64,000 nt of DNA from AG-12 sp027319585 (GCA_027319585.1 DAHVMY010000002.1:1-64000); one strand, 5' to 3'. Counted from the stretch's first letter, positions 26,673-37,569 are shown. Made by a program: numbers and translations. Notes: generated by a model not told the origin, from the sequence alone.

Positions 26673-28066
26673 CGCGTCGACCCCAGCGCCGCCACCAGCG
26701 CCCGCAGCATCCCCGACTGCTCGTCGGGGAGGACACAGCGCGCGTCGATGGCCACCCCGCGGTCCTGCTCCAAGGTAAGGATCGGTGGATCCCCCGCCAG
26801 CAGCCGTCGGCGCAAGGCCGCCGGGTTCCGGGCGGGGATCAGGAGCCCATGGGAATCGAGGGGGTGCCCAGGGGTGGTCCCGCCTCCCACTGCCCCCTTC
26901 AGCCCGACCACTTCGGCAGCAACTCCCGCCCGCGCCAGCACTGCTGCCCAGCGGCGCGCCCTGGCCTCCAGCGCAGCATCGTCCTGATGGAGCATGCGCC
27001 AAACGGGGATCTCCCGCAGTCGATCGGGACTCTGGTAGCACAAGAGGGTCTCCTCGAGGGCCGCCAGCTGCAGCTTGTCGGGGCGCAGGGCACGGGCCAG
27101 GGGATGGCGACGCAGGCGGGCCACCAGATCCGCCCGACCGCAGATGATCCCCGCCTGGCTGGCCCCTACCAGCTTGTCCCCGCTGCAGAACAAAAGGTCG
27201 ACCCCGGCCTTCACGCTCGCTAGGAGACGGTCCTCTGGCTGGGTCGCGACCTCCGCCGCGGGGATCAGCCCGCTGCCCACATCCTCCAGCAGGAGGAGTC
27301 GCCGCTGGTGGGCGGCGCGGGCCAGCTCCCGCACGGAGGGCCGCTCCACGAACCCTTCCATGCGGAAATTGGATTGATGCACCCGCAGCCAGGCGGCGGT
27401 GCGAGGACCACAGGCGTCCTCGTAGTCGCTGGGCCGGGTTCGGTTGGTGGTACCGACCTCCCGGAGCCGTGCCCCCGACAGGCGCAGGATGTCGGGGATT
27501 CGGAAGCCTCCGCCGATCTCGATGGCCTCACCCCGCGACACCACCACCTCATGCCCCCGGCAGAGGGCCGCCAGCCCCAGCAGCACCGCCGCGGCCCCGT
27601 TGTTGACCACCAGCGCACCCTCCGCGCCGGAGAGGGAGCACAGCAGCTCGGAGAGCAGGTCCTGGCGGTCGCCCCTGCGCCCCGAAACAAGGTCCAACTC
27701 AAGATTGGAGTAGCCTGCGGCGAGCTCGGCCGCTCGTCGCGCCGCGGCCACCCCCAGCGGCGCTCGGCCCAGGTTGGTGTGGATCACGACACCGGTCCCA
27801 TTCACGACCCGCCGGAGCCGGCGGGGAGCCCGCGCGACCCCCGCGGTGGCGCGCCGCACCACCCAGTCCTCAGCGGTCAGCGGCCCGAGGACGCATGGGT
27901 CCCGTAGGGCCCGCAACTCCGCGACCGCGGCACGGATGGCGGCGACGGTCGCCCCGCGACCGTGCTCTGCGGCCAGCTGACGCACATCATCCCGAAGCAT
28001 GAGTGCGCCGACAGCGGGGAGGTGGGGCCTCGTCCCACTCTGCCCGGGGGTAGCTGAATCGTCCAC
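26669..28066 (-). CDS. selA: L-seryl-tRNA(Sec) selenium transferase SelA
   Basis: 465 aa, the usual length. It converts Ser-tRNA(Sec) to Sec-tRNA(Sec) using selenophosphate. It has NGTGVVIHTNLGRAPL near residue 88, VNNGAAAVLLGL near 153, and the PLP-lysine motif LFCSGDKLVGASQAG near 285. The GTG start at 28066 is kept because residues before the internal Met23 (HLPAV) match the conserved SelA beginning. First gene of selA-selB-selD, each joined by 4-base overlaps. Confidence 0.95.
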   Translation of the reverse strand: MDDSATPGQSGTRPHLPAVGALMLRDDVRQLAAEHGRGATVAAIRAAVAELRALRDPCVLGPLTAEDWVVRRATAGVARAPRRLRRVVNGTGVVIHTNLGRAPLGVAAARRAAELAAGYSNLELDLVSGRRGDRQDLLSELLCSLSGAEGALVVNNGAAAVLLGLAALCRGHEVVVSRGEAIEIGGGFRIPDILRLSGARLREVGTTNRTRPSDYEDACGPRTAAWLRVHQSNFRMEGFVERPSVRELARAAHQRRLLLLEDVGSGLIPAAEVATQPEDRLLASVKAGVDLLFCSGDKLVGASQAGIICGRADLVARLRRHPLARALRPDKLQLAALEETLLCYQSPDRLREIPVWRMLHQDDAALEARARRWAAVLARAGVAAEVVGLKGAVGGGTTPGHPLDSHGLLIPARNPAALRRRLLAGDPPILTLEQDRGVAIDARCVLPDEQSGMLRALVAALGSTR

Positions 28067-28958
28067 CCTGTCGACTCTAGTCCCTGGTCCGACGTCGGGC
28101 CAAGGAGCTGCGCGCTGTTGGGAGGGACGCCCGTGACTCGGCGGCCCGGCGAAGCGCCGACCCCCCGTGCGCGCCGACGGCGCTGCGCGATGTCAAACTT
28201 CCCGCTCCTGTGCCACCACTGGAAAGACAGGGACCTCGCAGCGAGCGTTGTCGCAGATTTGGGCTGCCGCCGCGATTGCCGAGTCGGGCAAGAAGCCTCG
28301 GGGCCGACGGCGCCCCCGGAATCGGCCACGACACCGCGTTCATTCCACTCGGCCGAAATCGCCAACGGTCCCCAAGGTCTGCGAGAGCAGCGATGTCCAG
28401 AGAGTGACCATGCCGCCTCGGGAAGTTGGGAACCTGGCCGGGGCACTGACGGCTCCAGCCGTCGGCGGCGCCGTAGGGGAGCCGTGGATGAGTGTTCGCC
28501 AGGGTGAATCCCGCGGTAGGGGCACGGCGAATCAATTTGGCGGGAGGCGAGGGGAACGATCCCTCCGGGGACGCGATGTCGCGCCCCCCATCGATTTTGA
28601 AGATCGAGGGGCCCACCTGGACCCATGCACTCCCATGCCGATGCTACATCAGGGTCGGGAGGCGGTGGCCCACTAACGGTCACGACTCCCTATCACGTGC
28701 GCCTCCCGCGTGCGCTCGGGAGCACACGCCATCTGTCAGATTCCCGCCGGCCGGCTCGAGCCCGCGCCGACCGCCGGACCACCACCCTTTGACGTTGCTC
28801 GACCGTGGCTGCCCCCTCGGACGCGGCCGGCGGGCCGCACGTCGAGGAGCCCTTCCATATCAGTGAGGCGGGCTGACGCCGACCTCGCGACCGGGGTGGC
28901 CGTCGCACGGTCAGCCCGGTAGTAACCGGCCCCTCCTGCGGCCCGTTCTGACCCCCGA
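28067..28958. other. 892-base gap between selA and a divergent lipoprotein gene, no gene or selC seen
   Basis: I looked here for tRNA-Sec because selC often lies near selAB. The only T-arm-like stretch (GCCGGCTCGAGCCCGC, about 28750) lacks the standard TTCGA loop and a matching acceptor stem. An imperfect inverted repeat near 28588-28613 (CCCCATCGA ... TCGAGGGG) is of unknown meaning. Open frames are short and without protein character. Confidence 0.45.
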
Positions 28959-31049
28959 GTGACACGCGCGATGAGCGGCTGGTCGGCGCGGGGGCCTCAA
29001 TTGGCGGCAGTCGCGCTCGCGGTCCTTTCAAGTGGCTGCGCTCTGCCGCGCAACGCTTCGACCACCGCTGGAGCGACCCACCCGATCGTGCTGCCGGCCC
29101 ACCCGCCTCCCACCATCTCCGCGATCTCGTTCCCGACTGCGCGTGACGGCTGGATGGCACTGTCCTCGTCGGGATCGGCTTCCCCCCAGACCGCCCAGTC
29201 AATCGTGACCACCAGCGATGGCGGCTCCACCTGGCACACCAGCTGGAAGGGTGGGCTGTTCCCGTTCTTCTCGACGTCCGCCGGTGCCGAGGCGGGCTGG
29301 GTCCTGGCGGGAGAGTCGCTCGCCTGCGGACAGCCGGGCACTCCCCCCGCCGACTGCCCGTCGTCAGTGCTGCTGGCGACCGCCGATGGCGGCACCAGTT
29401 GGCACCAGCTGCCAGCGATGCCGACTCCGGTCTGGCAGGTCGCATTCGCCACCACCGAACTCGGGATCGCTGCGACCGCGCCCAGCTGCAGGGCCGAGGC
29501 CTCCCTCTCCGGCGCCCCATGCCCCGGTGCGGTCCTGCTGACCACCGATGGTGGGGTGCACTGGAGTACCACGCTGCGGACAACTGGCTTGGTGAGCGCG
29601 ATCGCGGCACGCGGCGACACCCTCTGGGCGGTGACGGGAGTCCCCGGTCTCGAAGGGGTGACCGGGTCGCCGCACCTGCTGGTGATGCGCAGCGGGGATC
29701 AGGGCGGGACGTGGACCCAGGTGGCCAGCCTGGGGCCTCTCTCCCAGATCGGTCCTGGGCTGGAGGCTCGCCTTCAACTGGGACCTGGAGGCGAGATGTG
29801 GCTCAGCTACCTGGAGCAGGACAGCTGTGCCATGCACGGGTGCTCCGTCGGCGGCTTCGAGAGCGTGGATGGCGGCCTCCGCTGGCGCGCCAACGGACCA
29901 CCGGATCCCACTCCGCAGGCGGAGTGCGGTGACTTTGCGCCGCCGGGAGCGGTTGCCATCGCGCCGACCGGAACGGTGATAGGCACCTACCAGAGCAGCC
30001 TCGCCACCTGTGAGGCACCGGCGGCATTCCTTTCGAAGTTGGTCGATGGAGAGTGGCGGCCCGTCCACCGCTGGAACTTCTTCCAGCCGCGGGAGCTCAC
30101 CTATCCCAGCGCCGAGGTGGGATACGGGGAGAATGGGTCCGCGCTGCTGGCGACCCGGGATGGGGGGGCCACCTGGACCCAGGTCTGGCCCGGGCTCAGC
30201 CCCACCGGCGGGCTGGATGCCATCTCCAGCGCCATTGCCTTCGGGTACGGCAGCCTGGGCTCGGACAGCTCGGTCCTGGAGACCCGGGACTCAGGGCGGA
30301 GCTGGAGCTTGGTGAGCCAGCTCCCCACCCAGGTCCTGGCCCTGGACATGATCGGGCCCGAGGTGGGATTCGCCGCCGCCGCAGGCACAGGAGCCGCGCT
30401 CCAGTCCTTCGATCTCTACCGCACAGCCGACGGCGGTCGCAGCTGGACCATGGTCGGTCCGGGCTTCCCCCTTCAGGGCTGGGGGGTGCTCGGACTGTGG
30501 CTCACGGCGTCGGGAAGCGGTGTGGGCGCGATCGCCGGCACCGAGGAGGGGACCGGGTTGCCCTACCCGACGGGATTCTTCGCCGCCAGTGACGGCGGCC
30601 GCCGCTGGGAACCGGAGGGCAGCCTTGCCAGCGGCTACAACCTCGTCACCAGCGCGACCTTCAAGCGGCTCGGGGCAGGGCGATGGCTGGGGCTGGCAGA
30701 GGTCAATCACGGCAGGGGCACCGAGCTCGAGGAGTCGCAGGACCTGGGCCACACCTGGTCGCTCGTGCCAGGGGCGCCGACCCGCCTGGCCGCGCTCGAC
30801 CTCAGCGGGGATCGGGGATCGGTGGTCGCCGCGCAGGTCGGAGCCGGAGACAACCCCCTTGTCCGAATCTACCTCGCCTCGACCGCCGGCGGTAAGTGGC
30901 GCCCGGCGGCGGCTCGCCCGGCCGTGGCTCGGGGCGGAGCCCTCAGCGCGCCCGACATCTCCATCGCCAACTCGGAAACGGTGTGGCTGCTGACGGCCGG
31001 AGCGGTGTGGGAGACGACCGACGGGGGCGCGAGCTGGCGGCCGGCGTGA
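28959..31049 (+). CDS. Large secreted lipoprotein with BNR/YCF48-like beta-propeller repeats
   Basis: 696 aa. The signal peptide AAVALAVLSSGCALP has a lipobox cysteine at about residue 27. The body has about six to eight repeats of the type (S/T)xDGGxxW (TSDGGSTW, TADGGTSWHQL, TTDGGVHW, TRDGGATW, TADGGRSW, TTDGGASW), which are Asp-box/BNR motifs of sialidase-like or YCF48-like propellers. Catalytic sialidase residues are not evident, so a binding or assembly role is more likely. A GTG at 28959 and an ATG at 28971 are both possible starts; neither has a clear SD. The next gene also encodes a lipoprotein. Confidence 0.8.
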   Translation: MTRAMSGWSARGPQLAAVALAVLSSGCALPRNASTTAGATHPIVLPAHPPPTISAISFPTARDGWMALSSSGSASPQTAQSIVTTSDGGSTWHTSWKGGLFPFFSTSAGAEAGWVLAGESLACGQPGTPPADCPSSVLLATADGGTSWHQLPAMPTPVWQVAFATTELGIAATAPSCRAEASLSGAPCPGAVLLTTDGGVHWSTTLRTTGLVSAIAARGDTLWAVTGVPGLEGVTGSPHLLVMRSGDQGGTWTQVASLGPLSQIGPGLEARLQLGPGGEMWLSYLEQDSCAMHGCSVGGFESVDGGLRWRANGPPDPTPQAECGDFAPPGAVAIAPTGTVIGTYQSSLATCEAPAAFLSKLVDGEWRPVHRWNFFQPRELTYPSAEVGYGENGSALLATRDGGATWTQVWPGLSPTGGLDAISSAIAFGYGSLGSDSSVLETRDSGRSWSLVSQLPTQVLALDMIGPEVGFAAAAGTGAALQSFDLYRTADGGRSWTMVGPGFPLQGWGVLGLWLTASGSGVGAIAGTEEGTGLPYPTGFFAASDGGRRWEPEGSLASGYNLVTSATFKRLGAGRWLGLAEVNHGRGTELEESQDLGHTWSLVPGAPTRLAALDLSGDRGSVVAAQVGAGDNPLVRIYLASTAGGKWRPAAARPAVARGGALSAPDISIANSETVWLLTAGAVWETTDGGASWRPA

Positions 31050-31136
31050 GCCGCAGCGGCGTGTCCTTCGACGCCGGCCACGGTCGGGCCGGGCCCGCAG
31101 GACCAGGGCCTAGCGGCCCCAAGCGAGATGAGCCAC

Positions 31137-31166
31137 TTGAAAGTTGGGAGTCGAGAGGCGTACCTT
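31137..31166 (+). promoter_or_regulatory. Possible promoter of the second lipoprotein gene
   Basis: TTGAAA (31137-31142), 18 bases, TACCTT (31161-31166). The fit is moderate and the leader would be about 55 bases. Confidence 0.3.
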
Positions 31167-31227
31167 GCAAGCAGGCCATGCCCCCACCCCCTCCACGTCC
31201 CCCCCAGGGCGAACCGGCTCCTTGGTG

Positions 31228-32286
31228 ATGTCGCGCACCTTCCGTGCTCTGGCCGCCGGCGCCGTTGCGGTTGCGGCGCTCCTGGTCGCACTGACCGGGT
31301 GCGGAGGGGTTCCGGCGCATCTCCGCCCCAGACGGCGCCGTGAGTCAGCGGCGAGGCACCAGCAGGCGGGAACGGCGACGGGGGCGACTCCGCTGGCTGC
31401 GGTGGCCCTCCCCGCAGGCACCCACCTCCCTGAGGCGCTCAGGTTCAAGGGCGAGCTGGCGGCGTCGGTCACTGTCGGCTACGCGGCCCGGTGCGGGGTC
31501 TACCCGGGGTACGGGTATCTGGCGGCGCTCGAGCTGCCGCTGGCCGGTAGGGTGGCGAGCCTGACAATTCAGCTCCCCATGTTCAACGGCCCAGGCCTCT
31601 ACCGGGTGGGGTCTCCCGCCGGCCTTGCGACCGCCGTCGCCACGACCCGGTTGAGCACCCTCGGAGAGGCACAGGCGGGATCGGTCGTGGTCTCGCCCGG
31701 AGGGCGGGGCGGCAGCCTGGAGCTGTATTTCGGCTCCGCCCGCCAGGGCAGCCGTGGCAATCAATACGCCGAGGTGGTGAGCGGGAACTGGACCTGTGCG
31801 CCGCCGGGGCTCAACCCGACGGTCTCGTCCTCGTTCGTGACCAACGCCTATCAGGCCCTGACCGTGAGCGGTGCCATGTCGGGGCACGTGGGAGCCGCCG
31901 ATGTCCCGGGCTCGAGCCTGGTGGACGGCGCCCCGAACTGCGGTGTGTACCACACCGCGTCCGGCGTCCACTTCAACGTCGCCATGGTGGTCGGGCTGGC
32001 CGGCCACCCCTTCATCCTGGATGTGCAGCTCCAGCAGTACCAGGGGGCGGGGCAGTACTACCCCGCCTTCACCACCGCCAGCCTGCCGATGGAGACCAAC
32101 TGGGCCACGGGAGAGGTCGTTCCCGACGGGTCTGTGGGCAGCTCTGGAGCGATACCCAGCTCAAACTGGGCGGCGGTGGGCGGGGACTTCCGCTTGGACG
32201 CCGGGCTGGACTCCGGCCTGATGGCCATCCGGTTCATGGACCGCACCGGCGCCTCGTTCGTCGTGACCGGGGCGTGGAGCTGCTGA
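31228..32286 (+). CDS. Predicted lipoprotein, unknown function
   Basis: 352 aa from the ATG at 31228 (a GTG at 31225 is adjacent). The signal peptide SRTFRALAAGAVAVAALLVALTGCGG has a lipobox cysteine near residue 25, followed by an Arg-rich stretch (HLRPRRRR). The remainder is a Gly/Val/Thr/Ser-rich beta protein with several cysteines (RCGVYPG, NWTCAPP, NCGVYHT, GAWSC) that may form disulfides outside the cell. It probably contains two related halves, each ending in WxC. Family not recognised. Confidence 0.65.
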   Translation: MSRTFRALAAGAVAVAALLVALTGCGGVPAHLRPRRRRESAARHQQAGTATGATPLAAVALPAGTHLPEALRFKGELAASVTVGYAARCGVYPGYGYLAALELPLAGRVASLTIQLPMFNGPGLYRVGSPAGLATAVATTRLSTLGEAQAGSVVVSPGGRGGSLELYFGSARQGSRGNQYAEVVSGNWTCAPPGLNPTVSSSFVTNAYQALTVSGAMSGHVGAADVPGSSLVDGAPNCGVYHTASGVHFNVAMVVGLAGHPFILDVQLQQYQGAGQYYPAFTTASLPMETNWATGEVVPDGSVGSSGAIPSSNWAAVGGDFRLDAGLDSGLMAIRFMDRTGASFVVTGAWSC

Positions 32287-32384
32287 GCCCCGAGCCGCGC
32301 GCCAGGAAAGTGAGCGCGCCCCGGGGCCGCGCGCCAGGGAGCGGCCCGGCGGCCCCGCCGCCTTCTGCGATCGCGAGCGGCACC

Positions 32385-32390
32385 TATAAT
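32385..32390 (+). promoter_or_regulatory. Consensus -10 box 9 bases before the kinase start codon
   Basis: TATAAT at 32385-32390; the ATG is at 32400. Transcription should start around 32397, giving a leaderless or nearly leaderless mRNA. No clear -35 box and no SD for this ATG. Confidence 0.6.
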
Positions 32391-32399
32391 CCCAGGCCG

Positions 32400-34057
32400 A
32401 TGGACGACAAGGCGATGGTCGACCTGCTGGAGCGGGTGGGCAATCTGTTCACGTCCAGCCTCGACGTCAAGGTCAACATCGACTTCACCCTGCGGGCGCT
32501 CTCCCAGCTGGTCGAGTGCGACTCGGAGACCGTGTTCCTGCTGGACGACGAGGAGAGCCGGCTGACCGCGATGGTGACGTACCCCTACACCGAGCAGGTG
32601 GGCAGCGTGGCATCGTTCGGCCTGGGCGAGGGGATCGTGGGTTGGTCCGTCGCCGAGCGCAAGGCGGCCCGGGTCGCCGACGCGACCACCGACCCACGCT
32701 TCAAGACCCTCGCGTCGGGCACCACGCCCAAGAGCGTCATGGTGATGCCCCTGGAGTCGCCCAACCGGGTCGTGGGCGCGCTCACATTGGGGCGCAAGCA
32801 GGTCAAGCCGTTCACCGATCTGGAGCAGGCGCTGGTCCGGGTCATCGCCAACCAGGCCGCCATCAGCCTGGACAACGCGGCGCTGCATGCGTCGGCCCAG
32901 CGCCAGCTCCAGGAGATCGCACTGCAGAAGCATGAGCTGGAGGTCGCCAACGCCCAGATCCGCGAGAACAGCCGGCTGAAGAGCGAGTTCCTGGCCAACA
33001 TGAGTCACGAGCTGCGCACCCCGCTCAACTCCATCCTCGGGTTCAGTGAGATCCTCAAGGACAATCTCGCCGGCAAGATGAGCCCGCAGCAGGAGCAGGA
33101 ATGTCTGGAGAACATTCACTCCAGTGGACGGCACCTGCTCAATCTGGTGAATGACGTACTCGACCTCAGCAAGATCGAGGCGGGCCGGCTGGAGCTGCAG
33201 TACGAGGAATTTCAGGTGGGCAGCTGCATCTCCGAGGTCCTGACGGTGGTCAGACCACTGGCCGAGCGCGCCTCCGTCAACGTGGTGGTGGAGCTGGACA
33301 ACGAGAGTGCGCTGCTGCGGGCGGATAAGGGGAAGTTGAAGCAGATCCTCTACAACCTTCTGTCCAACGCCATCAAGTTCACCCCCGAAGGGGGCCAGGC
33401 GCTGGTGAAGACGCGCACCAAGCCACGGGCCGGGCAGTTGGTGCTGCAGGTCAAGGACAGCGGAATCGGCATAGCCCCCGACCATCACGAGCAGATCTTC
33501 AGCGAGTTCTTCCAGGTTCAGGCCGCCGCCGATCGGCAGTTCGAGGGGACCGGCTTGGGGCTGGCCCTGGTCAAGCGGCTGGTGGGATTGCACGGGGGCA
33601 CGATCAAGGTCGACAGCCAGTTGGGCAAGGGGGCTACCTTCACCGTCACCCTGCCGCTGCGGGGGCTGCGCCCCGATGGGCAGCTCCGCAACCGGATCCT
33701 GGTCATCGAAGACAACCCCTCCAGCCTGGAGCTGTCCACCCTGGTGCTGCGGGGGCAGGGCTTCAAGGTCGACACCGCGACCGACGGGCAGGAGGGGCTG
33801 CAGATGGCCAAGGCCCACCCCTATGACCTAATCCTCATGGACATCCAGCTCCCCGGGATCGACGGGCTGACCGTGACCCGCCTGCTCAAGGCCGATCCCC
33901 GGACCGCGAGAACCCCTATCGTTGCCCTGAGCGCCCGGGCCATGCTCGGCGATGAACGCGAGGCACTGGAGGCGGGCTGCTCGGGCTACATCACCAAGCC
34001 CATAGAGGTCAAGAGCTTTCTGAACACGGTGACCGAATACCTGGAGGCACAGGGAGC

Positions 34058-34061
<4 letters not shown>
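32400..34061 (+). CDS. Hybrid sensor histidine kinase: GAF, HisKA, HATPase, receiver
   Basis: 553 aa, no membrane segment, so a soluble sensor. A GAF domain covers about residues 15-165 (ligand unknown). A coiled linker leads to HisKA with the phospho-histidine in SHELRTPLNS at about 203. The HATPase has the N box (LSNAIKF), G1 (DSGIGIAP) and G2 (GTGLGLALVKRL). A C-terminal receiver domain (about 430-553) has the acceptor Asp in LMDIQLPG near 481. Its stop overlaps the start of an OmpR-type regulator (ATGA), making a two-gene phosphorelay. ATG at 32400 is chosen from the domain start and the promoter position. Confidence 0.92.
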
Positions 34062-34756
<695 letters not shown>

Positions 34757-34805
34757 CGGCCGGCGACCGGTGTTCCCGGTGGGAGTGGGAGCCGTGACCG
34801 CAGGT

Positions 34806-36023
34806 TCAGAGCCGAGTCAGGCGCCAGCGGATCGACGGGGCCGGCACCGCCGCCGGGGCCCGCAGGGTGATCGTCTTTACGAACTGCCCTGAGTACAGGC
34901 GGAACTCACCCACCACCGCGCCGGCCGCGACCCGATCGGTGAGCCGACGGGGGCTGAGGGAGGTGCGCAGGGTGAGTCCCGGCCACCCCACCACCGTCAG
35001 TGAGCGGGGAGCCGGGATCGCCACTGCGGCGAGCCACGGCTGGGTCAGGGAGGCGACCTCCCCGTCCCGCGGGATCACGGTGTAGGGGCTGAGGGTGGCG
35101 AAGGTCGCGTTCACCAGCGCCACGGCGGCGTTGATGGCGTTGCCCAGCTCGGTCACCCCACCCTGGCCCAGCACCGCGCCCACCACCGTGGTCGGGGTGC
35201 CCCCCACGGAGCGCCGCGCCGCGAACACGAAGCAGCCTCCCGCCGCCGGGGTCCAGCCGGTCTTGACCCCGATGAAGTCGTCGTGGGTGACCTGGGAGTT
35301 CACGTTGTAGGTCAGCCCCGCGACCGGCAGGGTCACCTGCGGCAGAGCGACGATGCTGGCAAAGGTGGGGTTCTCCATCGCAACCTCGGCCAGCCGCGTC
35401 TGGTCGGCGGCGGTGCTCACCGTGGCCGCCGACACTCCGCTGGCATCCGCGTAGTGGGTGTGACGGAGTCCGAGCTTCGCCGCCATCTGGTTCATCTGCG
35501 CCACGAAGGCCGACTCGGATCCGGCGTCCCAGCTGGCCAGCAGCGAGGCGATGTTGTCGCCCGACGGTATCAAGAGCGCCTGCAGCGCCTGCAGCTCGCT
35601 GAGCTGCTCCCCGGCCGCGACCGCCACCACCGAGTCCCCAGCCGCGTTGTCAGCGTGATAGGTGGCCACGTCCTGAGCCGTCACCGTGATCTCGGGGCCG
35701 GATTCGCCGACTCCGATCGGGTGCGCCCGGAGGACCAGCAGGGCGGTCATGACCTTGGCCACCGATCCGATCGCCTCCGGCTGATTCCCGCCGTAGCTCC
35801 CCACCGTGCCCACTCCCTCCACAGCCACGGTCGCCTCCCCGGTGCTGGGCCACGGCAGCGTTGGGTTGGAGCCGGGGATCCGCACCCGGGCGGAGACGGT
35901 GCGGACCAGGTGAACCGCGGGTACGGGCCGCAGGTACTGCCCCACCGCCGCCAGCACCACAATCGCCACCACCGCGGAGACGGTCAGCTTCAGGCGGCGC
36001 AGCGTCGACGATCTGCTCTTCAT
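34806..36023 (-). CDS. D-alanyl-D-alanine carboxypeptidase (peptidase family S11)
   Basis: 405 aa. An N-terminal hydrophobic segment (residues 10-30) serves as signal-anchor. The penicillin-binding motifs are SVAK (nucleophile S87, K90), SGDN at 154-157 (where many homologues have SxN), and KTGWT near 272. A C-terminal domain (about 310-405) resembles the PBP5 C-terminal beta domain. It trims the terminal D-Ala from peptidoglycan stem peptides outside the membrane. ATG at 36023. It is convergent with the response regulator gene. Confidence 0.9.
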   Translation of the reverse strand: MKSRSSTLRRLKLTVSAVVAIVVLAAVGQYLRPVPAVHLVRTVSARVRIPGSNPTLPWPSTGEATVAVEGVGTVGSYGGNQPEAIGSVAKVMTALLVLRAHPIGVGESGPEITVTAQDVATYHADNAAGDSVVAVAAGEQLSELQALQALLIPSGDNIASLLASWDAGSESAFVAQMNQMAAKLGLRHTHYADASGVSAATVSTAADQTRLAEVAMENPTFASIVALPQVTLPVAGLTYNVNSQVTHDDFIGVKTGWTPAAGGCFVFAARRSVGGTPTTVVGAVLGQGGVTELGNAINAAVALVNATFATLSPYTVIPRDGEVASLTQPWLAAVAIPAPRSLTVVGWPGLTLRTSLSPRRLTDRVAAGAVVGEFRLYSGQFVKTITLRAPAAVPAPSIRWRLTRL

Positions 36024-36420
36024 GGCACGCGTCGGATCAGCACCAGCATCACGTCAGCTCCAACGCGGGGCGGCCGAACTCGGTTCCGCTCGGGCGGGCA
36101 TGTGCGCACGTGTCACTCCTGGCCGGGGCCGCACAGCACCGGGACCGCTTCAGCCCCGACTTGCGCAGTCCACGATAGGCGACCACCGCCGGGTCGCGCA
36201 CCAGAACCGACCACCAGGTGAGCCGTCACCAGCCTCGGGACCCGATTCGACCGCCCGGGAGGCAGGCCGGTGGGCCACCCCCGGGCCCGCGGACGCGGAG
36301 CTGCGCCCGCACACCACGACAGTTTGCTGGCGTCGCGACGGTTGAGGTGGGCGAGGATGCGGTGCGGGCGGTCCGGGATGCCGTGGCGCCGGTGCCCGAC
36401 CGGTTACCGTGGGGGGCGCA
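36024..36420. other. 397-base gap, no gene seen
   Basis: It lies between the divergent carboxypeptidase and CoA-transferase genes and should hold both promoters. A run of G (GGGGGG at 36411-36416) just before the CoA-transferase ATG may act as its ribosome binding sequence. Confidence 0.4.
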
Positions 36421-37569
36421 ATGGACGTGCTCTGGGAGCAAGAGCCGCGCGCAACCGGCCGACCGCTGGCTGGGGTCAGGGTGCTGGACGTCTCCAGGGT
36501 GCTGGCCGGCCCCTACTGCGCCATGCTCCTTGCCGACCTGGGGGCCACCGTGGTCAAGGTCGAGGGCCCGCAGGGGGATGAGACCAGACGCTGGGGCCCC
36601 CCCTTCGACCGGGGAACGGCCACCTACTTCTACACCGCCAACCGCAACAAGCGTTTCGTCAGCCTCGACCTCGCCAGCGAACCGGGTCAGGAACGCGTCC
36701 GCAGCCTGCTGCGGGACGCCGATGTGCTGGTTCACAACTTCACCAAGCGCGTGCTGACCAAGCTGCATCTGTCCGTCCCGGAGGTGTCCGCCCTCAATCC
36801 TCGCTGCATCCACGCGACCATCTCCGGGTTCGGCCCGGAGCAGCCCGATCGGCGCGGCTTCGACGTGATCACCCAGGCGCTGGGAGGGATGATGGCGGTC
36901 ACGGGATATCCCGAAGGCTCCCCGACCAAGGTCGGAGTACCCATCTCCGATCTCGCGGCCGGGCTGTTCTCAGCGCTGGCGGTCACCGCCGCCCTGCGCG
37001 GCCGCGAGGTCACCGGCCACGCGGCAACCGTGGAGATCGCCCTGCTGGACTCGGTGATCGCTCTGCTGTCGAACCAGGCGATGTCCTGGCTGGCGGACGG
37101 GGTGGCTCCGGGACGCATGGGCAATGACCACCCCCAGGTCGCCCCCTATGGCCTCTACACGACCGGTGACGGCGACGTCGTGATTGCGGCCGGGACTGAC
37201 GGCCAGTTCGCGGCGTTGGTCGCCGAGCTGGGCGATGAGGGACTGGCCGGTGACCCTCGGTTCGCCAGCAACGCCGGCCGGGTGCAGCACCGCGATGAGC
37301 TCCGGATGGCCCTGGAGGCGCTGCTGCGGCCCCACGGGGCGATGGAGTGGCAGACGAGGCTGGATCGGGCCGGCGTCCCCTGCGGCATGGTGCGGTCGGT
37401 GGCCGAGGTGTTCGAGGAGGTAGGAGCGCGGCTGGTCAGATCGGTGGGCGGGGTACCTCAGGTGATGTCCCCCTTCCTCCTCGACAACGAGTACCTGCCT
37501 CCGTACCTCAGCCCGGCCCAAGCGCCGGACGCGCTCGACCCCGGCCGCAACCCCGGCGCCGTCGACTGA
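36421..37569 (+). CDS. CaiB/BaiF family (class III) CoA-transferase
   Basis: 382 aa. It begins with the family hallmark PLAGVRVLDVSRVLAGPYCAMLLADLGATVVKVE near residue 15. YFYTANRNKRFVSLDL near 65, DVLVHNF near 100 and SDLAAGLFSALAVTAAL near 175 are also typical. The catalytic Asp is expected in GFDVITQALGGMMAVTG near 150. The family moves CoA between carboxylic acids. Two MaoC-type genes and an SDR gene downstream suggest an acid-catabolic or CoA-thioester pathway; the substrate is not determined. ATG at 36421. Confidence 0.92.
   Translation: MDVLWEQEPRATGRPLAGVRVLDVSRVLAGPYCAMLLADLGATVVKVEGPQGDETRRWGPPFDRGTATYFYTANRNKRFVSLDLASEPGQERVRSLLRDADVLVHNFTKRVLTKLHLSVPEVSALNPRCIHATISGFGPEQPDRRGFDVITQALGGMMAVTGYPEGSPTKVGVPISDLAAGLFSALAVTAALRGREVTGHAATVEIALLDSVIALLSNQAMSWLADGVAPGRMGNDHPQVAPYGLYTTGDGDVVIAAGTDGQFAALVAELGDEGLAGDPRFASNAGRVQHRDELRMALEALLRPHGAMEWQTRLDRAGVPCGMVRSVAEVFEEVGARLVRSVGGVPQVMSPFLLDNEYLPPYLSPAQAPDALDPGRNPGAVD

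Noticed and set aside
28588..28613. Inverted repeat CCCCATCGA ... TCGAGGGG as a terminator
   Set aside because: No T-run follows and no gene ends nearby.
28745..28765. T-arm-like stretch as part of a tRNA-Sec
   Set aside because: The loop is CTCGAGC instead of TTCGANY and no acceptor or anticodon arm with TCA can be drawn around it.
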